Shown here: positions 8,417 to 17,508 of the stretch, piece after piece
How positions within the stretch are numbered: the first letter of the stretch is position 1
How the letters are laid out: every line of letters begins with the position of its first letter
Assembly: GCA_025146925.1 (NCBI GenBank)
Contig: CP102260.1
Span: 2,698,501-2,762,500, forward strand
Length of the DNA stretch: 64,000 nucleotides
DNA from: [Bacteroides] pectinophilus
GTDB lineage: Bacteria > Bacillota > Clostridia > Lachnospirales > Lachnospiraceae
Reading direction: 5' to 3'
Notes under the pieces: model-generated
Database searches by the model: none
What the model was told of the DNA's origin: nothing
Seen by the model: the letters and a program-made list of their open reading frames with translations, nothing else
Made by a program: the position numbers and the translations under genes

Positions 8417-9163
8417 CTATCTCGTCATATAGCCTGTGTAATCAGCCGTATGGAGAAGCCTGTTGGCGTTATCAATCCTCTCCTTAGACGGTGGATTAAC
8501 TCCCTTAAGCGGATAATCAATTCCAAGTTCCTCATACTTGAAGGTTCCAAGCGTGTGATACGGAAGCACTTCGACGCGGTCAACATTCTTAAGAGTCTTA
8601 ATAAATGCATCAAGTCTCTTAAGGAGCTCATCATCATCGCTTCCTCCCGGAACAAGCACATGCCTTATCCACATCGGCTTGCCTGTCTCTGACAGATATT
8701 CTGCCATATCAAGTATATTAGCATTGCTCCAGCCTGTCAACGTCTTATGCTTCTCGTCATCAATCTGCTTGATATCAAGCATAACAAGGTCAGTTACTTC
8801 CATAAGCTCCTTGAACCTGCTAAAGAAAGGTTCCTTGCGTGTAAACGGATTACCTGAAGTGTCAAGTGTTGTATTGACACCCTTCGCCTTAGCCTTGGTA
8901 AACAGTTCAATAAGGAAATCCATCTGCAGAAGCGGCTCTCCGCCGCTCACTGTTATACCGCCCTTGTTCTTCCAGTATGATTTATATCTGAGAGCCTGCT
9001 TAAGAAGGTCATCAGCTGACATCTCTTCTCCGTCTTCCATATTCCATGTGTCCGGATTATGGCAGAACTGACATCTCATATGGCATCCCTGCGTAAAAAT
9101 TACAAATCTTACTCCCGGGCCATCAACTGAACCAAAACTTTCTATAGAATGAATCTTACCCAT
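8417..9163 (-). CDS. pflA: Pyruvate formate-lyase activating enzyme
   Basis: A radical-SAM enzyme that installs the glycyl radical on PflB under anaerobiosis. 248 residues. The [4Fe-4S] motif is CHMRCQFC (Cys27, Cys31, Cys34) and the SAM-binding GGE appears as TVSGGEPLLQ. DIKQIDDEKHKTLTGWSN is also typical of PflA. GGAGG precedes the ATG. It has its own promoter (9202-9230) and is separated from pflB by about 5.5 kb of sugar-acid genes, instead of the common adjacent arrangement. Confidence 0.95.
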   Translation of the reverse strand: MGKIHSIESFGSVDGPGVRFVIFTQGCHMRCQFCHNPDTWNMEDGEEMSADDLLKQALRYKSYWKNKGGITVSGGEPLLQMDFLIELFTKAKAKGVNTTLDTSGNPFTRKEPFFSRFKELMEVTDLVMLDIKQIDDEKHKTLTGWSNANILDMAEYLSETGKPMWIRHVLVPGGSDDDELLKRLDAFIKTLKNVDRVEVLPYHTLGTFKYEELGIDYPLKGVNPPSKERIDNANRLLHTADYTGYMTR

Positions 9164-9201
9164 ACTGCCTCCAAAAATTATATTTACTGAAACTTCTGAT
9201 T

Positions 9202-9230
9202 ATTTTAATCTAATTTGACATGAATGTAAA
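9202..9230 (-). promoter_or_regulatory. Putative sigma-A promoter of pflA
   Basis: TTTACA (9225-9230) and TAAAAT (9202-9207) on the minus strand with a 17-base spacer, 39 bases before the pflA start. Confidence 0.55.
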
Positions 9231-9270
9231 TAACAATTTTTTCAGCTATCCGGCATCGCCCGCTTATCAG

Positions 9271-11022
9271 TTACTTATCATATTCCAGATAAGCTCCCTT
9301 CATAGGGCTTGCTGCAAGTTCACTAAACAGTCTCAATACCCCTTTCTTATATTTGCGCTCTTTTGGTCTCCACTGTTTTCTTCTTTCCATAAGTACCTTA
9401 TCAATTTCTTCCATAGGCATTCTTTTCCCTGCGATACCTACAATATTCAGCTTTCTTTCCTCAACATCAATCTCAATAAGATCTCCTTCTTCAACTAATG
9501 CTATAGGGCCGCCTTCCGCTGCCTCCGGACTGCAATGCCCGATTACAGGTCCTGTAGATGCACCTGAGAACCTGCCATCCGTAATAAGGGCTATGCTCTT
9601 TCCAAGCTCCTTATCACTGCTTATTGCCTCTGATGTATAGAACATTTCCGGCATTCCGCTTCCCTTAGGTCCTTCATATCTTATAAATACAGCATCGCCT
9701 TTCTGCACTTTGTGATGTATTACCGCATCCAGACATTCTTCCTCACTGTCAAACGGTCTTGCATTAAGTACAGCCTTAAACATCTCCTTAGGGCATGCGG
9801 TGTGCTTGATAACCGCTCCTTCCGGTGCAAGGTTGCCTTTTAATACCGCTATGCTTCCCTCCCTGCCAATCGGATTGTCATATGGTCTTATTATATCCTC
9901 TTTTGTGATTTTTATATTGTATCTGCTGTTAAAATCATCAAGCCACTTATTACATTTCTCGTAGAAACCATTAGCTTTAAGTTCTTCAAGGTTCTCACCA
10001 AGTGTCCTGCCTGTTACCGTCATAACATCCAGATGCAGATGATCCTTAATCTCCTCCATTATTGCCGGAACTCCTCCTGCATAATAGAATACCTCTGCCG
10101 GCCATCTTCCTGCAGGACGCACATCAAGCAGATAATGTGCTCCCCTGTGAAGCCTGTCAAATGTATCACCTGTAATCTCTATACCGAATTCGTGTGCAAC
10201 CGCAGGTATATGGAGAAGGCAATTGGTGCTTCCTGATATTGCAGCATGTACAAGGATAGCATTTTCAAAACTTTCAAGTGTTACTATATCTGATGGTCTC
10301 ATATTCTTCATCTTTGCAAGTCTTACCGACTGTCGTCCTGCCTCTCTTGCATAATCCAGCAGATCAGGGCTTGTTGCCGGCATAAGTGCGCTGCCCGGAA
10401 GTGCCAGACCAAGTGCTTCAGCCATAATCTGCAATGTTGAAGCAGTGCCTATGAAAGAGCATGCTCCGCAGCTTGGACATGCATTACATTTTGCCCAGTC
10501 AAGCTTTTCTTCAGTAATCTCGCCTCTCTCGTACTGGGCACTATACATGCCAAGCTGCTCTAATGTAAGCATGTCCGGGCCGGCATTCATGGTTCCTCCC
10601 GGGACAAATACAGATGGCATGTTAACTCTTGCAAGTCCCATAAGATTACCCGGTACGCCTTTATCGCAGCTTGAAAGATATACACCTGCATCAAACGGTG
10701 TCGCATTGGCATGTATTTCAATCATGTTTGCAATCATCTCTCTGCTGGCAAGGCTGTAATTAATTCCATCCGTTCCCTGGCTCTCACCGTCACATATATC
10801 CGTACAATAATACCTTGCTCCGAATCCGCCCTCTTCTGCTATGCCCTTGCGCACCTCTTCCACAAGAATGTTAAGATGTCCGCTTCCTGGATGACTGTCG
10901 CCATATGTACTCTCAATCATCACCTGTACCTTTCCGAGGTCTTCCTTCTTCCATCCTGTACCAATTCTCAGCGGATCCATTTCCGGAGCTGACTTTCTCA
11001 TTTCCTGACTGATTAAACACAT
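9271..11022 (-). CDS. IlvD/Edd-family dehydratase, probably a sugar-acid dehydratase
   Basis: An iron-sulfur dehydratase of 583 residues that removes water from a 2,3-dihydroxy acid. Iron-sulfur motifs are CDGESQGTDG, SSCDKGVPGN and CNACPSCGACSFIGTA. The stretch HAAISGSTNCLLHIPAVAH, with GGVPAIMEE and DVMTVTGRTLGENL, reads closer to the YjhG/YagF sugar-acid branch than to biosynthetic IlvD (judged from memory of the families). It is the last gene of gntP - HPr-like - dehydratase, and no isoleucine/valine genes are nearby, so an aldonate such as gluconate, mannonate or xylonate is the likely substrate. Start at 11022 follows AGGATAATATT. The exact substrate cannot be read from sequence. Confidence 0.9.
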   Translation of the reverse strand: MCLISQEMRKSAPEMDPLRIGTGWKKEDLGKVQVMIESTYGDSHPGSGHLNILVEEVRKGIAEEGGFGARYYCTDICDGESQGTDGINYSLASREMIANMIEIHANATPFDAGVYLSSCDKGVPGNLMGLARVNMPSVFVPGGTMNAGPDMLTLEQLGMYSAQYERGEITEEKLDWAKCNACPSCGACSFIGTASTLQIMAEALGLALPGSALMPATSPDLLDYAREAGRQSVRLAKMKNMRPSDIVTLESFENAILVHAAISGSTNCLLHIPAVAHEFGIEITGDTFDRLHRGAHYLLDVRPAGRWPAEVFYYAGGVPAIMEEIKDHLHLDVMTVTGRTLGENLEELKANGFYEKCNKWLDDFNSRYNIKITKEDIIRPYDNPIGREGSIAVLKGNLAPEGAVIKHTACPKEMFKAVLNARPFDSEEECLDAVIHHKVQKGDAVFIRYEGPKGSGMPEMFYTSEAISSDKELGKSIALITDGRFSGASTGPVIGHCSPEAAEGGPIALVEEGDLIEIDVEERKLNIVGIAGKRMPMEEIDKVLMERRKQWRPKERKYKKGVLRLFSELAASPMKGAYLEYDK

Positions 11023-11043
11023 AATATTATCCTGCCTTTCTTT

Positions 11044-11277
11044 TTATTTTAATAACTTCATCTGCTCTAACTTCTTATATACTTCATCCTTATCCTTTTC
11101 ATCCACACACATCTCTACGTTGTCAAACTGTGGAAGACTGAATACACCAAGCATTGACTTTGCGTCAACAACATATCTTCCGCACGCAAGATCAACACTG
11201 TCTGTACACTTTTCTGCTATCTGGACCAGATGCTTTGCATCTGTCATGCTGTTCAGATATACCGGTATACGTATCAT
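11044..11277 (-). CDS. HPr/Crh-like protein lacking the phosphorylatable histidine
   Basis: A 77-residue protein. The core VDLACGRYVVDAKSMLGVFSL aligns with HPr around its regulatory Ser46 (KSIMGVMSL in B. subtilis HPr), but the His15 region GxHARPA is absent: the equivalent segment reads MTDAKHLVQIAEK. Phosphotransfer in the PTS is therefore not expected. Retention of the Ser46-like serine recalls Crh, the catabolite-repression paralog of HPr. It sits between gntP and the dehydratase with short gaps. A frame extension to 11313 exists, but GGAGGAGG just before 11277 fixes the start. The Crh-like role is an inference. Confidence 0.75.
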   Translation of the reverse strand: MIRIPVYLNSMTDAKHLVQIAEKCTDSVDLACGRYVVDAKSMLGVFSLPQFDNVEMCVDEKDKDEVYKKLEQMKLLK

Positions 11278-11336
11278 TCTACAACCTCCTCCATTCTGTA
11301 ACCTGGCGCTCATGTGCCGCCGTCAGATTAAAAGCA

Positions 11337-12692
11337 TCAGGCAAATATCGAAATCACCAGACTAACTGCCAGTGACGTCACGCCTATAAGCGTCTCCATA
11401 ACCGTCCATGATTTCAAAGTTGTTTTCTCATCTATCTCGAGGAATGTTCCAACAAGCCAGAATCCTGCATCATTGACATGACTTAAAGCTGTTGCGCCTC
11501 CGCATATTGCACAGCACATAGCCGCCCTGTACAACACACTTGTTGCCATAACCGCAGGCATTGTTGCCATTATTCCCGATGCCATCGTCATTGCTACCAT
11601 GGAACTGCCAACCGATGCCCTTACCAGCAATGCTATAAAGAATGCTACAAGAATAAGCGGCATTCCGCTTTTTTCAAGCGCAGGGCCTATTATATAACCA
11701 AGTCCCGAATCCTGGAGCATCCATCTTATTACACCTCCGCTCGCTATTACGAGCAGTATCATCCCAACCGGCCTCAGCGAATGATCCAGTATCTTCTTAA
11801 GCTGGGCTCCGGTATATCCGCGCCTGATCCCCAGAAAATACATGGCAGCAAGTGTTGCCACCGTCAGTGCAAGAAACGGTTTTCCTATAAACGACAGTAC
11901 ATTCTGTACTCCCTCCGGTATCGGCATATATTTAGACACTGTGCTTATCAGTATCAATATAAGCGGGATAAGTATTACCCCAAGTACAAGTCCAAACGGA
12001 GGCAGCTCTCTTGAATCATCCTTTATCTCCTCTACATTAACAGGGAGTCCGGTAAATATCCTGTTTCCTATGAACCTTCCCCACACCACTCCGGCAACTA
12101 TCATACATATTAACGCTGTCGGTATTCCGACCATAATCATTACTCCAAGGCTAACTCCAAGCGAGTCCGCAACAAGTACTGAACCTGCTGACGGCGGAAC
12201 GAATGCATATCCGCTTGCAAGACCTGCAAGAAGCGGAATTGCATAATACAATGTTGACTTTTTAGTCTGCTTTGCGACACTGAATGCAAGCGGTATAAGT
12301 ACCACAACGCCCGCTTCAAAAAAAACGGTAGTACCTATAACAAGTCCTGTAATTCCAAGCGCCACCCCTGCCTTTCTCTGTCCGAGTCTGTCTATAAGTG
12401 TCTTGGCTATTCTCTGAGCTCCTCCGCTGACTTCAAGTATTCCTCCGAACATTGAACCAAGTCCGACAAGCAGTGCTATTCCCTGAAGTGTTTTCCCAAC
12501 GCCCTTCTCAACAGTTTCCGATATCATTGTAAGCGGCATCCCGGCGCCAACACCTATCACTATAGCTGCAATCATCATAGATATAACCGGATGAAGTTTA
12601 AATCTGATTATCAATACCAATAGCACAATAATTCCTACTGCTGCCGCTATCAACAACCTTGTTGGATCTGCAACAAACACCGTCTGCTCCAT
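11337..12692 (-). CDS. gntP: GntP-family gluconate/sugar-acid permease
   Basis: A proton-coupled importer of gluconate or a related aldonate in the cytoplasmic membrane. 451 residues with about twelve hydrophobic segments. Family features include PVISMMIAAIVIGVGAGM, a GLGSMFGGILEVSGGAQRIA stretch and SHVNDAGFWLV near the C-terminus. The ATG at 12713 precedes the AGGAGG, so the ATG at 12692 is the start. It is the first gene of the minus-strand operon and faces a divergent GntR-type regulator across a region with two inverted repeats. Substrate is inferred only. Confidence 0.93.
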   Translation of the reverse strand: MEQTVFVADPTRLLIAAAVGIIVLLVLIIRFKLHPVISMMIAAIVIGVGAGMPLTMISETVEKGVGKTLQGIALLVGLGSMFGGILEVSGGAQRIAKTLIDRLGQRKAGVALGITGLVIGTTVFFEAGVVVLIPLAFSVAKQTKKSTLYYAIPLLAGLASGYAFVPPSAGSVLVADSLGVSLGVMIMVGIPTALICMIVAGVVWGRFIGNRIFTGLPVNVEEIKDDSRELPPFGLVLGVILIPLILILISTVSKYMPIPEGVQNVLSFIGKPFLALTVATLAAMYFLGIRRGYTGAQLKKILDHSLRPVGMILLVIASGGVIRWMLQDSGLGYIIGPALEKSGMPLILVAFFIALLVRASVGSSMVAMTMASGIMATMPAVMATSVLYRAAMCCAICGGATALSHVNDAGFWLVGTFLEIDEKTTLKSWTVMETLIGVTSLAVSLVISIFA

Positions 12693-12714
12693 AGCGTATT
12701 CCCTCCTATACATG

Positions 12715-12738
12715 TGATGTATTTTAAAATATACATCA
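12715..12738. promoter_or_regulatory. Inverted repeat, candidate regulator operator 1
   Basis: TGATGTAT and ATACATCA face each other across 8 A/T bases, immediately upstream of the gntP ribosome binding site. The same half-site recurs in operator 2, so this is a likely target of the neighbouring FadR-type regulator. Confidence 0.6.
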
Positions 12739-12785
12739 TACCTATCTGCTGTTTTTCGTTACTTTTGTCAATTGACATCGTTTTT

Positions 12786-12807
12786 TACATCAAATTCATC
12801 TGATGTA
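12786..12807. promoter_or_regulatory. Inverted repeat, candidate regulator operator 2
   Basis: TACATCA and TGATGTA separated by 8 bases: the same half-site as operator 1 in the opposite arrangement, in the middle of the gntP/gntR divergent region. A TTGACA on each strand (within 12766-12777) lies beside it. Confidence 0.6.
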
Positions 12808-12890
12808 TTTATAATATAATCATTTATACAAAAAAGCAATATCGTAAAAATGCTTAATTATTTATGCGTTTTTTGTGCATTTTGTTCATT

Positions 12891-12919
12891 TTGAAATTCT
12901 CAAAAAAATATTATAATAC
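12891..12919 (+). promoter_or_regulatory. Putative promoter of the FadR-type regulator and SDR
   Basis: TTGAAA (12891-12896) and TAATAC (12914-12919) with a 17-base spacer, about 70 bases before the regulator start. The surrounding sequence is very A/T-rich, so the choice is uncertain. Confidence 0.4.
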
Positions 12920-12991
12920 TATACAATGCTTGTAATTGCGGCGCTTTACATATAGCATCCGCAATTCCGGGTTCAAGAAAGGAGAAGTCAT

Positions 12992-13681
12992 ATGATGAAT
13001 TCAGAGTCTGATGACAGAAATCTTCCTCAGAAGATTTCCGAAGACATAATTTCTTTTATACTGGATAACCATCTCAAGCCGGGTGACAGACTTCCTAATG
13101 AAGCCATTCTCGCCGGACAGCTTGATATAGGGCGGAGTTCACTCCGCGAAGCCATGAAGCTGCTTGCCTCACGCAACATTGTAACCATCCGGCAGGGATC
13201 CGGAACATACGTTGCATCTTCCCCGGGATTAATTGATGATCCCTTTGGTTTCACATTCATATCAGACAAAAAAAAGCTTGTGCAGGATCTGCTCGAGATA
13301 AGATTTCTGCTGGAGCCTGCCATAGCTGCCATGTCAGCTACCTATTCAGACAGTGGGGATATTAACAGAATCTGTTCATTATGTGATGAGGTTGAAGAAC
13401 TTCTCAAAACCAAGAAAGACCACACACAGAAAGATATAGAATTTCATACCGCTATTGCCATGGGAAGTAAGAATCTGGTTATTCCAAGACTTATTCCGAT
13501 AATCAACAGTTCAATTCCTCTTTTTGTCAAAACAACCGGAAACGTGCTTAAGACAGAAACCATTGAAACCCATCGTGAGATAGCCTGTGCAATTGCAGAA
13601 CATAACGCTGTCAAAGCTCAGGATGCCATGTATACACATCTTATGTATAACCGGAGATGCATTAACAAAACATATGAATAG
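12992..13681 (+). CDS. FadR-subfamily GntR transcriptional regulator
   Basis: A 229-residue DNA-binding repressor. The N-terminal winged helix covers about residues 10-75 (ISFILDNHLKPGDRLPNEAI, then DIGRSSLREAMKLLASRNIV and RQGSGTYV). An FCD ligand-binding domain follows (LLEIRFLLEPAIAAMSA, then DIEFHTAIAMGSKN with likely metal or ligand histidines, and a late THREIACAIAEH). GGAGAAG precedes the ATG; the second ATG is the next codon. It is cotranscribed with the SDR gene and diverges from gntP. It most probably senses a sugar acid and controls both units through the TGATGTA repeats. Confidence 0.93.
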   Translation: MMNSESDDRNLPQKISEDIISFILDNHLKPGDRLPNEAILAGQLDIGRSSLREAMKLLASRNIVTIRQGSGTYVASSPGLIDDPFGFTFISDKKKLVQDLLEIRFLLEPAIAAMSATYSDSGDINRICSLCDEVEELLKTKKDHTQKDIEFHTAIAMGSKNLVIPRLIPIINSSIPLFVKTTGNVLKTETIETHREIACAIAEHNAVKAQDAMYTHLMYNRRCINKTYE

Positions 13682-13696
13682 ATGGAGGTAATTTAT

Positions 13697-14563
13697 ATGA
13701 AGATACCATTTGATGTCAATCTGTCAGGCAAAACCGCCATAGTAACCGGAGGAAGCGGCACACTATGCTCTGCCATGGCATACGGACTCGCTGTAAGCGG
13801 TGCTTCAGTCGCACTTATCGGGCGTAATCGTGACAAAATGTCACAGGTTATCAGCAGCTTAACACAGCAGGCAGCGGATGAACAGAACAAATCTACAGTA
13901 ATCAGAGGCTACACCTGCAACGTCACAGACAAATCCAGCCTTATCAGTACATATGAGACCATCAGGGCTGAACTTGGAAGCTGCGATATACTCATTAACG
14001 GTGCCGGCGGCAACCAGCCGGGCGCCATAACAGCAGCGGAGATGCTTGCAAAAGAACCGGGCACGGATGACTATTCATTCTGGGATCTTGACGAAGACAA
14101 AATCCGTGAAGTCATGGATCTCAATTTCATGGGAACACTCCTGCCGATACAGGTATTCACACGCGATATGGTTGCAAAGCGCAGCGGCAGCATAATAAAT
14201 ATTGCCTCTGTCTCATCAATTCTTCCGCTGACCAAAGTTGTCACATACAGCAATGCCAAGTGTGCAATACTTAACCTGACACAGTGGCTTGCAACACATT
14301 TCGGACAGAGCGGAATCCGCTGCAATGCAATTGCTCCCGGTTTCTACGCCGCCGAACAGAATCACGATCTTTTATTCAACAGTGACGGTACACCCACACC
14401 AAGAGCCAGAAAGATTATTGCAGGCACGCCAATGGGCAGATTCGGCAATCCGGAAGAACTTATCGGTGCCGCGCTGTTTCTTGCAAGTGATGATGCCTCG
14501 GGCTTTGTAAACGGAATCGTGCTTCCCGTAGACGGAGGCTACTGCGCATACAGCGGCGTATAA
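13697..14563 (+). CDS. SDR oxidoreductase, D-mannonate oxidoreductase-like
   Basis: An NAD(P)-dependent short-chain dehydrogenase of 288 residues. Cofactor motif TGGSGTLCSAMA near residue 20, NGAGG at the NNAG position, catalytic Ser in IASVSS, and YSNAK as the YxxxK pair. The C-terminal TPMGRFGNPEELIGAALFL and VNGIVLPVDGGY with YSGV at the end resemble the SDR fructuronate reductase (UxuB-type) group of Firmicutes. With a GntP permease and an IlvD/Edd dehydratase opposite, it could interconvert a keto-sugar acid and an aldonate before dehydration to a 2-keto-3-deoxy acid. The ATG at 13682 contains the GGAGG of the true start, so 13697 is used. Confidence 0.88.
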   Translation: MKIPFDVNLSGKTAIVTGGSGTLCSAMAYGLAVSGASVALIGRNRDKMSQVISSLTQQAADEQNKSTVIRGYTCNVTDKSSLISTYETIRAELGSCDILINGAGGNQPGAITAAEMLAKEPGTDDYSFWDLDEDKIREVMDLNFMGTLLPIQVFTRDMVAKRSGSIINIASVSSILPLTKVVTYSNAKCAILNLTQWLATHFGQSGIRCNAIAPGFYAAEQNHDLLFNSDGTPTPRARKIIAGTPMGRFGNPEELIGAALFLASDDASGFVNGIVLPVDGGYCAYSGV

Positions 14564-14596
14564 AAAAGGATTCTTAACCTGATTCAGCATAAAGCA

Positions 14597-14635
14597 AAAA
14601 ATGCAGTACAACCAACCGGGTTGTACTGCATTTTT
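14597..14635. terminator. Bidirectional terminator between the SDR gene and pflB
   Basis: A 17 bp stem (AAAATGCAGTACAACC with its complement) around a short loop, with A-run and T-run flanks, serves both converging genes. Confidence 0.85.
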
Positions 14636-14663
14636 ATTTCAAGCAATTATACTATTCGTATGA

Positions 14664-16916
14664 TTACATTCTGTCGTGGAATGTTCTGCTGATAACATCC
14701 ATCTGCTGCTCCTTAGTAAGGTCGATGAACTTAACAGCGTAACCTGATACACGGATTGTAAAGTTAGCGTACTCAGGCTTTTCCGGATGCTCCATAGCAT
14801 CAATAAGCTTGTCTCTGCCGAATACATTTACATTAAGGTGATGAGCACCCTGATCAAAGTATCCATCCATTACGTTAACAAGGTTAGCAACTCTCTCATC
14901 CTCGTTGTGTCCAAGAGCGTCAGGGTTCATTGTCTGAGTATTTGAAATACCATCAAGTGCCCACTCGTATGGAAGCTTTGTAAGAGAGTTAAGTGATGCA
15001 AGAAGTCCGTTCTGCTCTGCACCGTAGCTTGGGTTAGCTCCAGGTGAAAGTGGAGTGCCGGCCTTACGTCCATCAGGCATTGTACCTGTGTACTTTCCGT
15101 AAACTACATTAGATGTAATTGTAAGGATAGATGTTGTAGGCTCTGAATCTCTGTAAGTATGTCTCTTCTTAATCTTCTCAAGGAATGTCTTAAGAAGCCA
15201 TACAGCAATGTTATCAGCTCTGTCATCATCATTACCGTACTTAGGGAAGTCACCATCAATCTGGTAATCTACTACAAGACCTGACTCATCACGAACTGTC
15301 TTAACCTTAGCATACTTAATAGCTGAAAGTGAGTCAACAACGTGTGAGAATCCGGCAATACCTGTAGCGAATGTTCTCTTAACATCTGTATCGATAAGAG
15401 CCATCTCTGCAGCTTCATAGTAATACTTATCATGCATATACTGGATAAGGTTCAGTGTATTAACATAAAGGTCTGCTAACCAATCCATCATTGTATCGAA
15501 CTTAGCAATAACCTCATCATAATCAAGGTACTCTGCTGTAATAGGCTTGTAAGCCGGTCCAACCTGCTCTTTGTTCTTCTCATCAACACCACCATTGATA
15601 GCGTAAAGAAGACACTTAGCAAGGTTAGCTCTTGCGCCGAAGAACTGCATCTCCTTACCTGTCTGAGTAGCTGATACACAGCAGCAGATTGAGTAATCAT
15701 CGCCCCATGAAACCTTCATAACGTCATCATTCTCGTACTGGATTGATGATGTATCAACAGAAATCTTAGCAGCATACTTCTTGAATGTCTCTGGGAGACG
15801 TGATGAGTAAAGTACTGTAAGGTTAGGCTCCGGTGAAGGTCCCATGTTCTCAAGTGTATGAAGGAATCTGAAGTCGTTCTTTGTAACCATTGAACGTCCG
15901 TCGATACCTGTACCACCAACCTCAAGAGTAGCCCATGTAGGGTCACCTGAGAATAACTCGTTGTATGATGTGATTCTTGCGAACTTAACCATTCTGAACT
16001 TCATTACCATATGGTCGATGAGTTCCTGAGCTTCCTTCTCTGTGATAACACCGTTATCCAGGTCTCTCTGAATGTAGATATCAAGGAATGTAGATACACG
16101 GCCTACTGACATAGCTGCACCATTCTGAGTCTTGATAGCTGCAAGGTAACCAAAGTATAACCACTGGCAAGCTTCCTTAGCATTCTTAGCCGGCTGTGAA
16201 ATATCATATCCGTAGCTCTCAGCCATCTTCTTCATGCCTGCAAGTGCCTTGTACTGATCTGAGATCTCTTCTCTGAGACGGATAACATCATCTGTCATTG
16301 TTCCGCATCCGCAGTTAGCGTGATCTCTCTTCTTCTCTTCCATAAGGTAGTCAATACCGTAAAGAGCAACCCTTCTGTAATCGCCTACGATACGTCCACG
16401 GCCATATGTGTCAGGAAGACCTGTGATGATGTGGCTGTGACGAGCCTTTCTCATCTCTGGTGTGTAAGCATCGAATACACCCTGATTATGTGTCTTGTGG
16501 TACTCTGTGAAGATCTTGTGTAATTCAGGATTTGGCTCATAACCATAATTCTTGCAAGACTCCTCAGCCATCTTGATACCGCCATATGGCATAAATGCTC
16601 TCTTAAGAGGCTTGTCTGTCTGAAGACCTACAACCTGCTCAAGATCTTTCATAGACTCATCTATATATCCAGGGCCGTAAGCTGTAAGACCTGCAACAAC
16701 CTCTGTCTCCATATCAAGAACGCCGCCCTTGGCTCTTTCTTCCTTCTGTAACTCCTGAAGTCTTCCCCAGAGCTTGTTAGTAGCTTCTGTTGGTCCCTCA
16801 AGGAAACTCTCATCTCCATCATAAGGCTTGTAGTTATTCTGGATGAAATCTCTTACGTTGATTTCCTCTTTCCAGAGTCTGCCTTCAAAACCATTCCACT
16901 GTTCTTTTTCCAGCAT
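14664..16916 (-). CDS. pflB: Formate C-acetyltransferase (pyruvate formate-lyase)
   Basis: A glycyl-radical enzyme that converts pyruvate and CoA to acetyl-CoA and formate, central to anaerobic fermentation. 750 residues. The catalytic cysteine region reads [20 protein letters not shown] with three cysteines in a row instead of the usual pair. The glycyl-radical loop near the C-terminus is [15 protein letters not shown] lies 10 bases before the ATG at 16916; the in-frame ATG at 16925 is only one base after that GGAGG. A Rex-type operator overlaps the upstream promoter region. The activase gene is at 8417. Confidence 0.97.
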   Translation of the reverse strand: MLEKEQWNGFEGRLWKEEINVRDFIQNNYKPYDGDESFLEGPTEATNKLWGRLQELQKEERAKGGVLDMETEVVAGLTAYGPGYIDESMKDLEQVVGLQTDKPLKRAFMPYGGIKMAEESCKNYGYEPNPELHKIFTEYHKTHNQGVFDAYTPEMRKARHSHIITGLPDTYGRGRIVGDYRRVALYGIDYLMEEKKRDHANCGCGTMTDDVIRLREEISDQYKALAGMKKMAESYGYDISQPAKNAKEACQWLYFGYLAAIKTQNGAAMSVGRVSTFLDIYIQRDLDNGVITEKEAQELIDHMVMKFRMVKFARITSYNELFSGDPTWATLEVGGTGIDGRSMVTKNDFRFLHTLENMGPSPEPNLTVLYSSRLPETFKKYAAKISVDTSSIQYENDDVMKVSWGDDYSICCCVSATQTGKEMQFFGARANLAKCLLYAINGGVDEKNKEQVGPAYKPITAEYLDYDEVIAKFDTMMDWLADLYVNTLNLIQYMHDKYYYEAAEMALIDTDVKRTFATGIAGFSHVVDSLSAIKYAKVKTVRDESGLVVDYQIDGDFPKYGNDDDRADNIAVWLLKTFLEKIKKRHTYRDSEPTTSILTITSNVVYGKYTGTMPDGRKAGTPLSPGANPSYGAEQNGLLASLNSLTKLPYEWALDGISNTQTMNPDALGHNEDERVANLVNVMDGYFDQGAHHLNVNVFGRDKLIDAMEHPEKPEYANFTIRVSGYAVKFIDLTKEQQMDVISRTFHDRM

Positions 16917-17035
16917 CTTGTTCATTCCTCCTGTATATTGTATACAATGTTGATTATAAAGATAAAACGAAAATACACATTTGTATTAAAAAATGTATTA
17001 TCGTTTTCTTGCTACGCTTATAATATATGACATGA

Positions 17036-17053
17036 TTGTTAAAAAATCAACAA
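17036..17053. promoter_or_regulatory. Rex (redox-sensing repressor) operator upstream of pflB
   Basis: TTGTTAAAAAATCAACAA matches the Rex consensus TTGTTAAnnnnTTAACAA at all but one position. On the minus strand it overlaps a potential -35 (TTGATT) that is 17 bases from TATATT, so bound Rex would block pflB transcription when NADH is low. Rex control of fermentation genes is established in Firmicutes. Confidence 0.75.
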
Positions 17054-17181
17054 CAATTTTTGCCTTTTTTGCTTTGTATTTGATTATGTACAATTTCACA
17101 ACTGTTAATGAATATTTTGTATCAGTTTAGGTACATTTATACAAATATAACGAGCATTTGTCCGTGTGGGACGTACACGGC

Positions 17182-17212
17182 AAAAAAGCAGCCGGAATTA
17201 ATCCGGCTGCTT
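17182..17212 (-). terminator. Intrinsic terminator of the ferredoxin gene
   Basis: Stem AAGCAGCCGGA / TCCGGCTGCTT at 17186-17212, followed on the minus strand by a T-run. Confidence 0.85.
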
Positions 17213-17270
17213 CTTATTATCTTGAATAATCTGATATATAGATATCTATGTAAATAACTAATCCTACGGA

Positions 17271-17441
17271 TTATTCAGCCTGTGGAGCTCCTACAGGACA
17301 TACGCCCTCACATGCGCCACAATCGATGCATGTATCTGCATCAATAACCATCTTGCCATCGCCTTCGCTGATTGCGTTAACAGGACATTCTGCAACACAA
17401 GCACCACAGCTTACGCAGTCATCAGAAATAATATGTGCCAT
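17271..17441 (-). CDS. 2[4Fe-4S] ferredoxin
   Basis: A 56-residue clostridial-type electron carrier. Two CxxCxxCxxxCP motifs are visible: [12 protein letters not shown] and [12 protein letters not shown], giving eight cysteine ligands for two [4Fe-4S] clusters. It starts MAHIISDD and ends GAPQAE. AAGGAGG stands before the ATG. It is monocistronic, with a strong promoter at 17480-17508 and its own terminator. It would carry low-potential electrons from pyruvate oxidation to hydrogenase or other reductases; none of those partners is in this window. Confidence 0.96.
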   Translation of the reverse strand: MAHIISDDCVSCGACVAECPVNAISEGDGKMVIDADTCIDCGACEGVCPVGAPQAE

Positions 17442-17479
17442 GATAATACCTCCTTAAGAAATTGAATAATTGTTTATTC

Positions 17480-17508
17480 ATTATACGATACTTTTTCGCA
17501 TTAATCAA
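17480..17508 (-). promoter_or_regulatory. Sigma-A promoter of the ferredoxin gene
   Basis: TTGATT (17503-17508) and TATAAT (17480-17485) on the minus strand with a 17-base spacer, about 40 bases before the ATG. Confidence 0.8.
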
